Source: Kingdonia uniflora
Lineage: Eukaryota; Streptophyta; Magnoliopsida; Ranunculales; Circaeasteraceae
Direction: 5' to 3'
Length of the DNA stretch: 64,000 nucleotides
NCBI GenBank assembly: GCA_014058105.1
Contig: JACGCM010001272.1
Coordinates: 4,154,001-4,218,000, forward strand
In this document: positions 57,170 to 64,000 of the stretch, one piece after another
Position numbering within the stretch: position 1 is the stretch's first letter
Layout of the letters: each line of letters begins with the position of its first letter
The notes under the pieces: model-generated
Told to the model about the DNA's origin: nothing
Database searches by the model: none
What the model saw: only the letters and a program-made list of their open reading frames with translations
Translations under genes and position numbers: made by a program

Positions 57170-58494
57170 CTAGTTGTTTCCCTGATGCTTCCACAAATGC
57201 TTAATGAGATCATTTTGAAGTGTCTTATACCTGTCCGAACTTGTCATCTTATCGTACTTCGCAATGTATCCCTGTAAAGTGACTTCTTCCTGATTCAAGT
57301 CAATTGGCTGAGGGTCTACGACAAAATGCTCGGTTACTCCGTGCCTATTGCGTTCTTCCTCGACGATCATGTTATGCATAATTATACATGTTTGCATTAT
57401 TTTGCGCAGGGTTTTGGGGACCAACATCATGCCAAACCTTTCACAATTGCAAGTCGAGATTGAAGCACACCGAAAGCTCGTTCTACATCTTTTCGATATG
57501 ACTCCTGTTGTTTGGCAAAATATTTCTCTGCATTACCTCAGGGAAATCGTAAGGTTTGAACAAGCGTTGCCCATTTCGGATATATACCATCTGCCAAGTA
57601 GTAACCCATGTCGTATGGTTTTCCATCGACTTCAAAGTTGCAAGGTGGAGAACGACCAAGACAAAGATCTCGAAAGATATGTGATTGATCAAGAACATTT
57701 ACGTCGTTGTTAGAGCCAGGAATTCTAAAAAAATAATGCCATATCCATAAATTAAAAGATGTCACCGCTTCCAAAATGATTGTTGGTGTTTTCTTATGCC
57801 CCGTGTATTGACCCGCCTAAGCCGTGGGGCAATTTTTCCACTCCCAATGCATGCAATCCAAACTACATAGCATGCCAGGAAATCCAAGCTTCTCGGCAAC
57901 GTACAACAACCGTTGTATATCCTCTGGAGTTGGCGATCTCAAATACTCCGCACCGAATTGCCCGATCATTGCATTGCAAAATCTCTTAACGGACTCAATG
58001 GTCGTGCTCTCTGCAACCCGAGAATATTCATCACAGCTATCCGCCGACATTCCATATGCAAACATACGAAATACCACCGTAAGTCTTTGCTGAGGCGATA
58101 AACCCAAAACATTTGCACAATTTTGCTTCCGAGCAAAAATCTTGTCATAAGCAACTACCGCATCCAAAATACGATCAAAAAGTCCTCGCCTCATACGGAA
58201 TCTTCGACGGAATTTCTCACTTCCGAATGTGTTTTGATCACGAAAGTAGTCATGCATGAGCAACTTATTCCAAAGAACACGTGAGCGATTTATGGTTTTA
58301 CTCCCGATAACCGAACCAACATGAGTTCTTAAAGATTTTGCCTCTTCTAATTCTTCAATTTCATATTCAAGAATCAATATCTCCATCTTAATCTCATCAA
58401 TAACTTCGTCATCACTATAATCGGTTGAAGATCGATCTTCCTCTTCGGATGAAAAATCGATGAAAACATCAAGAGCCGCCTCGAAATTCATCAC
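57170..58494 (-). pseudogene. Harbinger transposase (HARBI1-like DDE nuclease), element C
   Basis: ATG at 58494: MMNFEAALDVFIDFSSEEED, an acidic leader, then KFRRRFRMRRGLFDRILDAV, LGLSPQQRLTVVFRMFAYGM. Catalytic blocks: CSLDCMHWEWKNCP (D), SNNDVNVLDQSHIF (D), YRKDVERAFGVLQSRLAIV (E). A TAG follows the first block at 57817 and the C-terminal part is frame-broken. It is clearly a different subfamily from the transposases of B and D. Confidence 0.9.
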
Positions 58495-58654
58495 AACACT
58501 AAAATTGTAACTAAGAGAATATCAGAATTGGTTTTTGGATAATATGAGGTGTGGGGATTGGCTTATAGATGTATTTCACAATTTATAGTCGTCACGGACA
58601 AAATATAGCCGTTACTAACAAATATAGCCGTTGGGAGAAGAAAATTTTTTACTC

Positions 58655-58745
58655 AGCGCAACAGGAGCCTAAGACTTAGGCGCCTCATTGAAAAAAAAAA
58701 CAATCAGGCGCCTATGTCTTAGGCGCCTGTTGCGCTGAGTAATTT
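58655..58745. repeat. internal palindrome cluster between transposase and PMD genes of element C
   Basis: An inverted repeat with arms of about 40 bp around an A-run (58690-58702). Each arm holds CTCAGCGCAACAGG and GCCTAAGACTTAGGCGCC. The same motifs occur only near the two ends of the element and in the MITE at 20090. Confidence 0.85.
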
Positions 58746-58884
58746 TTTTTCCTTGAATCTTGTAAATTGTAAAAGAGGGATAGACGACAACATCCATTAA
58801 CACAATATTATAATTTGTAAAGTGTAAATTGCATAAGAATAAACAAAATATTCCATTAAAATCAAAAGATTCATTTACAACACA

Positions 58885-60657
58885 CTATCCAACACTAAAT
58901 AACACTAAACAAACGATCCCTATCAACACCCATACAACACTAAATAAAAGATTCTCGGGTACGTCCCCACCTTCAGATGTCCTTCCCCGCGAACCCCTCC
59001 CATGTGAAGTCCCCGCTTGAAAAGTTCCCGCTTCACCTTCGTCATCTTCCCATTCGACTTCAATCCCCTGAAACATAAAAAATGGGAATATTAATTACGG
59101 ACAAAACGGAAAATATTAATTAAACGGAAAATATATCAAAAGATTCCTTTAAACAACTTACTTGTCCATCTAAATATTCATTCAATTGGGAAAGACGGCC
59201 CTCTGCACGTCTCAAGTTCGTCGTCAAATATGTAATACGACCCTCGTCATGAAGGTGTTGAGCCTGCAAATGGGCACTGCAGGAGTACTCTTTTACGACT
59301 GATATTACCGGCAATGACTACCTCCCGCTTTAGTGCATCTTTCATATTTTTAAAAGGCTCCCATTGTATGTTATTAATTGTACGCAAATCCAGTTGTTGC
59401 CTCATCAGTACTAGATGATGTTTCGCCTTATTTCCCGTAAATTTTCATCTTGTAGTTTGCCAGGCTAACATCCTTGGGTAAAAATCATCCAACCTATTAT
59501 CTATCAAGATATAATGACCTATTTGACAATACTCGTAGCAATGATACTGCATAAGATGCAAACAAATATTAATTATCCAAATAATCTTGAATTCCAAAAT
59601 AAATAAATAACTAGAACTATTAAATAAAAATATTCTACCTCAATCAATTGGAAAAGGCCGCCGATATATTTCACCTCCTGTTTCGATGCTTGGTCAAGGC
59701 AGTAGTATAAATGCCCTAATATAGCGGAGCCGAAGTCTATCGTATAAGTCTTATTTTCTAAGATGGCAAGTGGACCTATCAACTCTAGTCGAGCCCAGCT
59801 CTTCGAGTTCCCAAATAAGACACCTCCAAAGTACAATAACATAAATACTCTAAAGATTACTTTGGTATTTACCCTTATCATTGAAGTCTACTCTTGTATG
59901 GTCAAGGTAAGTCTCGAGGTGAGCAAAACTAACACATCCTTTTTCATAATCTTAAACTCCATTGCGGGAAAAATTGTTAAGGCCTTACCGTATTCTGTGT
60001 AAAAGTCTTCAAATATTATTGGCTCTCCTATCCCAATACCTATCCGGGTAAGCACAGTAAAATCTCTAGGAGTGATCCCTAACTCTCCACAAGGTAGGTG
60101 AAATGTGTGAGTGCTTGGCCATCAACACTCAACCATCGTCAAAACTACTTGGTTGTCTCCATTCCCAATTTTACAATTAAATACACTCATCAAATTGGTA
60201 GCCTTTAATTTCTGCTTCAAGTGAGGTACCTTTATAAGTCTCAAGTAGATTTCACGGAGCTTGGCTAAAATGGATCGACATTTAAATCCAACTCGAGCCT
60301 ATAAAGGCATTAATAAACACAAATAAGAATATCTAAATTAAATTCTACCGGAAGTAAATAATTTGAAATAAGTATAAAACCAATCATTTACTAATTTGTG
60401 TTATTTCAACTTACCGATGTAGTGGCAACCGATGTGGACAAATGACCATTCCCATCCGGTTGTGTGAGTTGTCGAAAATCACGCGGTCCATAATATTCCG
60501 GAAGAGGTGGAGGAGGTTCAGTGGAAACATTCAGAATTTCTTCAAACCCAACTTTTCATTTTTTGCCAGATAAAAAATGCAATTGGGAAACTTTACATTC
60601 GTCATATTCTTCCTCCTCATCGCTTGATTCGGTATATTCTTCCTCTTCTGACGACAT
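58885..60657 (-). pseudogene. plant mobile domain (PMD) gene of element C
   Basis: ATG at 60657: acidic start MSSEEEEYTESSDEEEEYDE, a TGA in place of a codon, then LNVSTEPPPPLPEYYGPRDF; donor TCG|GTAAGTTG near 60413 and acceptor GCCTTTATAG at 60302. Second exon: ARVGFKCRSILAKLREIYLR, LMSVFNCKIGNGDNQVVLTM, a TGA, WPSTHTFHLPCGELGITPRD, FTVLTRIGIG, RLARLELIGPLAILENK, GSAILGHLYYCLDQASKQEV. The tail is Gly/Arg/Ser-rich (GTSHGRGSRGRTSEGGD). Same domain and place in the element as in B, but distant in sequence. Confidence 0.75.
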
Positions 60658-61159
60658 TGTCAAATCCTGCATTAATAAACACATATTAATTTATATAAAT
60701 ACCATCACAGTACTCAGGCAATATGAAGTATTAAATTAATCAGAGGGTGTCAAATTCTTATCAACATAATGTTAAATTCTATTAAAGCGCCAAGACGCGT
60801 TCGTTGTTTTTAACTTCATTTTCTACACAATACCCTATTTTCAACACATTGGAGTAAAACTTTGGGATGCAAGAGGAGTGGAAATTGGTGATTTCAACAC
60901 TATGACAGCCAAATTCAATCAATACTCCACCAAGAAAACACAATTTTGGGAAAAAATTACAATACACAAAGAATCACAAAATCAAAGAATACCCTAAATT
61001 AACAAGTAACAAAGTGTTGGATTTTATATAATCTTACGCGCATTACACCAAGGAAGTTCAAATTAAATGTGTGTTGAGAGAGAGAGAGAGATACCTGAAG
61101 AGAGGAGATGCTCTAGTTGGGCAAAAATTAGACAAAGAGAAACAACAGTTCGTAGTTTT

Positions 61160-61315
61160 TGACTCAGTGGAACAGGCACCTAAGACTTAGGCGTTTGATT
61201 TTTTTTATAAATTTAAACAGGCGCATAACACTAAAATAGAAACAGGCGCCCAAGTGTTATGCGCCTATTTGAATTAGTTTAAAATCCAAGTCAGGCGCTC
61301 TTAGAGGAAATTGCG
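61160..61315. promoter_or_regulatory. subterminal palindromes, right end of element C
   Basis: AGGCACCTAAGACTTAGGCG, AGGCGCATAACACT and AGGCGCCCAAGTGTTATGCG lie within 200 bp of the TIR. Confidence 0.65.
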
Positions 61316-61349
61316 ACTGACTGATTTGGATTTCCCTTTTTTGCATTCA

Positions 61350-61377
61350 AGTCAGTCAGGCACTGTTGGAGATGCTC
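61350..61377 (-). repeat. right TIR of element C
   Basis: Perfect inverted copy of 55048-55075, followed by TTA at 61378-61380. Confidence 0.93.
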
Positions 61378-61380
61378 TTA

Positions 61381-61575
61381 GTATATATCTCTTTCCAAAG
61401 TAATAGTCACAAAAGGCGCCATATGATTTGGCAACAACATCAAATTTGCAAAACCACTGCAAACACGCATACAGGTAAAAATGAAAAGGTGTTAAACGGC
61501 CACCATTAATTTCACGCCTCTCTCACTTTCTCCAATTATTTCCAAAACCCTCTTCAAAAACAGCAAATCTCAGTC
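61381..61575 (+). promoter_or_regulatory. remaining SPPL promoter and 5' leader
   Basis: Only 195 bp separate element C from the SPPL start codon. The sequence (CAAAGTAATAGTCACAAAAG, later the pyrimidine-rich CTCTCTCACTTTCTCC) is conserved in the duplicate at 48040-48235. Any promoter elements further upstream are now more than 6 kb away, at 55013-55044. Confidence 0.6.
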
Positions 61576-61731
61576 ATGATTTTCATGAATTCAATAAAAA
61601 TTTCACAGGTTTTGCTAATTTCAGCTGTGATTCTACTGGTATCGACTTCATCATCAGTACTTGCAGGAGACATAGTTCATGAAGACGATTTAGCTCCAAA
61701 GAAACCTGGGTGTGAGAATAACTTCGTTTTG
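61576..61731 (+). CDS. signal peptide peptidase-like (SPPL) protease, exon 1
   Basis: ATG at 61576; 52 codons ending at donor TTG|GTAACT, phase 0. Residues 1-30 are a signal peptide ([20 protein letters not shown]), then [20 protein letters not shown], the conserved start of the luminal part of plant SPPL2/4/5-type proteases. These are GxGD intramembrane aspartic proteases of the endomembrane system; their catalytic membrane region would be encoded to the right of the window. No stops. A second start codon at 61585 is possible; both are kept in the duplicate. Confidence 0.9.
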
Positions 61732-62805
61732 GTAACTCTCTTGCTTGTTCTCTCTCTGACCCAGTTCTTGTTTCTCTGTTTACTCAACTGGGTATTTTTT
61801 ATTTTAGTGTAATTTTAGGTTTCAAATTGAGTTAGTTTTGCTTGAAATCTAAGGGGAAGTGGTGAGTATGGGTGTAGGAATCATGAAATTGGGTTTTTGT
61901 TTGACACCCAGAGTTGGATTTGGTGTTAATTGAAATGGGGTTCTTTTATTTGGGATTTGGGTTCATATTTTTGTACTTTGGTTAATCTAATTTGGCTCTG
62001 AAAATTGGTGACTTTCTTGATGAGTTTAGGAGTTACCGTGTTTATATCTCTGGGTCTATTGTAATTAAGTTTGGGTTGCATTAAATTTGGTGAGGAGTTA
62101 ATTGAGTAAATTCGGGGAATTTCGGTATGAATGATAAGTTCAAATTTTGGTTAAAAGTCACCATGAATAAATGGTAGAACACTAACTATCAGAGATTCAT
62201 GTTTAGATGTTGTTATCCTATACAGGCAAAACGATGTATGACAGTATTACAATTAGCTATTGCAGAGAGATTTAAGAGAGAGGGTAGATTTGGTTTCAAA
62301 TTACCTTTTTGCAGTTAATTAATACATGGAGATTTAAGAGAAGGATAAGATGTAGATGAGATTTAATGAGAGAAGCAGTAACTGGGGACCTGCATAATAA
62401 TAGAAAGTTAATCGTTTTAATCCAGAAATGGCAGATTTTATGACCTTTTTTAGGACAAAACCAAACTTTGTGGCTTGATGATTTTGATTAAAGAGGAGAC
62501 CACTTGATAAATATGTTTATTCTTATTTGATATGAAATTAGCAACTAATTCTGTGCTTCGAGGTTGAAAACTTACTTTGGGAGAAGGATAATCAATGACT
62601 TAATGATTATTTTAAGGCTCTATATCTCAAAAGTCGGTACCGTTTTAGCATTTTGCATATAACATTTTTTTGTTGGACGAACTACTTAATGATTATGTAA
62701 AATGAGCATTACATCTGGACTGCTAAAACGCTATAGCTCACGGTCATAGTGCAAGACATATTTTGGTTTATATCTGCCTTTTGTCCCGTGGTTTATGTTT
62801 TGTAG

Positions 62806-62964
62806 GTAAAAGTTCAAACTTGGATAAATGGCATTGAAGGAAAGGAGTTTGTTGGTGTTGGTGCTAGATTTGGCACTACCATGGAGTCGAAGGAGAAACA
62901 TGCCAACCAAACTAAGATCGCCCTTTCAGACCCTCCTGATTGTTGCAGCACTCCTAAGAATAAG
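62806..62964 (+). CDS. SPPL exon 2 (start of PA domain)
   Basis: Acceptor GTTTTGTAG, donor AAG|GTACAA; 53 codons, phase 0 at both ends. Reads [53 protein letters not shown], which match the protease-associated (PA) domain of plant SPPL proteins. The NQT sequon and the CC pair are typical. Intron 1 is 1,074 bp and holds no recognisable insert. Confidence 0.92.
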
Positions 62965-63079
62965 GTACAACTACATCATCATACGTGCATAGAAGTATGT
63001 GCTGTGTGTTGCTATATTTGTTATGTGAATGTTTGTGTTTATATTACATTTCTTGATATGGGTTTTCTGCCTTTTTTAG

Positions 63080-63191
63080 CTAACTGGAGAAGTTATCCTT
63101 GTGCACCGGGGTAGTTGCAAATTTACAACCAAAGCAAATGTTGCACAAGCAGCCGGAGCTTCTGCTATCCTCATTATTAATTATCATAAAG
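63080..63191 (+). CDS. SPPL exon 3 (PA domain continues)
   Basis: Acceptor CTTTTTTAG, donor AAAG|GTATTT; 112 bases, ending phase 1. Reads [37 protein letters not shown]. HRGxCxFxxKAxxAxxAGAxAxxI is the core of the PA domain. Later exons are outside the window. Confidence 0.92.
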
Positions 63192-63780
63192 GTATTTTTC
63201 TTATGTTTTTGTATTTTTTATTCTACTCGTTACTCCACTCTTAATAATTTTTATTGATTAAGCAAACATTAGAGTAGAATGACCATGTAACTTATCTCTT
63301 CTTCAATTAAATGGAGTGGATGCAATATCTAATTGATTTTCGGACATTTCAAGTTCCTTATGGCAGTGGCTCACTAAGAAATAGCCTTAGTTTCTTACAG
63401 CAACGACTTACTCTCATGAATATTTCATTTAAGCTATAGTTGTGGTAGTATGAGCACTTGATTGATATTAGTAAGACCCCTTGGAAAAGCAATAAGCCTC
63501 CCATGGTAAGTACTCAAAACACCATCTGATGTGTATGAACAACCAAAGTTTATGTTAATGGTGGTCGAAAAGGAGGAAGACTCTGTTATGATTTAGATAG
63601 TTTCTAGAGAAGAATGGAGGTGAGGAGCGTAGAAATATTGAGGAGACGGTGTCAGCTGAGTTGTGAATCTGTTTGTAGCAGTAGAAGTGTGGAAGGATAA
63701 ACAGTGATTTTAGGGCATCTGTAGTGAGGAGAGAGAAGAAATCAAGAGAGTTTTACCTTTGAATATTCTTTACAGAGGTT
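63192..63780. other. SPPL intron 3, left part
   Basis: AT-rich intron sequence; I see no coding signal before the LINE. Confidence 0.5.
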
Positions 63781-64000
63781 TTTACTATTTATGAAGTTAA
63801 TACTCTTTGTAAAAAATTTCTATGGGGAGGGGTGGACCTCCACTGTAAAACCCCTAATGTTAATTGGGTGGATACATGTCACCCTTTTACTGAAGGTGGA
63901 CTTGGCATTTGAATTCTGGAAGATTGCAATAGAGCTTCTATCATGAGACAAGTATGGGCTCCCATTTCCAAGGAAGATAATTATTTGGGTTCGCTGGATT
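63781..64000 (+). mobile_element. LINE fragment in SPPL intron 3, runs off the window
   Basis: From about 63809 the frame reads KKFLWGGVDLHCKTPNVNWV, CHPFTEGGLGI, a TGA, then ILEDCNRASIMRQVWAPIS. FLWGG..W..VC.P..EGGLGIR.L...N.A...K..W is the conserved stretch between reverse transcriptase and the zf-RVT region of plant LINEs. Same strand as SPPL. Its left edge is not defined. Confidence 0.72.

Larger units (their letters stand above)
55048..61377 (+). mobile_element. PIF/Harbinger element C, complete with perfect TIRs and TSD, three genes incl. PMD
   Basis: 6,330 bp between TTA duplications (55045-55047 and 61378-61380). The first 28 bases at each end are identical as inverted copies (GAGCATCTCCAACAGTGCCT and the next eight). 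Contents: Myb/SANT-like gene (+), transposase (-), PMD gene (-). It split the SPPL 5' flank: the DNA on its two sides is continuous in the duplicate at 47996-48371. Subfamily differs from A/B/D in gene order, TIR and palindrome. Confidence 0.93.

Overview
This is a transposon-rich stretch of a eudicot nuclear chromosome: AT-rich, with intron-containing genes, Ty1/copia, Ty3/gypsy, LINE and PIF/Harbinger remains and plant-specific protein families. I cannot name the species from sequence alone. Only two host genes look alive: an intronless gene for a multi-pass membrane protein (19030-19776) and the first three exons of a signal-peptide-peptidase-like protease gene (SPPL, 61576-63191, running off the right edge).

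Layout. 1-3338: decayed Ty1/copia element, left end outside the window, with its 3' LTR. 3986-18288: complete but dead Ty3/gypsy element of Tat type. Its 675-bp LTRs are about 95% identical, pol has two RNase H domains, a ~156-bp tandem repeat follows pol, and a decayed multi-exon gene lies antisense in the 3' half. 19030-19776: membrane-protein gene. 20090-20471: Harbinger-type MITE. 20684-23280: Harbinger element D, cut off and joined to an inverted copia element (23281 to about 27690) that has lost its 3' end. 28134-33841: kinesin-12-like pseudogene; one intron holds ~3.3 kb of foreign DNA between 250-bp direct repeats, including a piece of an FDM/IDN2-like gene and a LINE scrap. 33900-34860: GC-richer, organelle-like block. 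36508-38842: remains of an unrecognised gene built from ten tandem copies of one 46-residue exon. 41281-43690: small tandem duplications and an unrecognised acidic-protein ORF. 43735-61377: three Harbinger elements (A truncated, B and C complete with TSDs) stacked next to the SPPL gene, with a duplicated copy of the SPPL promoter and exon 1 between A and B.

Main point. Harbinger elements normally carry two genes, a DDE transposase and a Myb/SANT-like DNA-binding partner. B and C, from two different subfamilies, both also carry a third gene encoding a plant mobile domain (PMD) protein, and truncated element A keeps the same PMD gene. B and C each lie entirely between TIRs and a 3-bp TWA target duplication, so the PMD gene is inside the mobile unit. 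In C a cluster of subterminal-type palindromes sits between the transposase and PMD genes, as if the PMD gene were added outside an older end. PMD proteins of host genomes (MAIN, MAIL1) act in silencing and genome stability, so a PMD cargo may counter or use host silencing; that function is inference.

Most coding remnants carry stops of the C-to-T kind (CAA/CAG to TAA/TAG, CGA to TGA, TGG to TAG/TGA), as expected for long-methylated DNA. I saw no tRNA, rRNA or CRISPR array.
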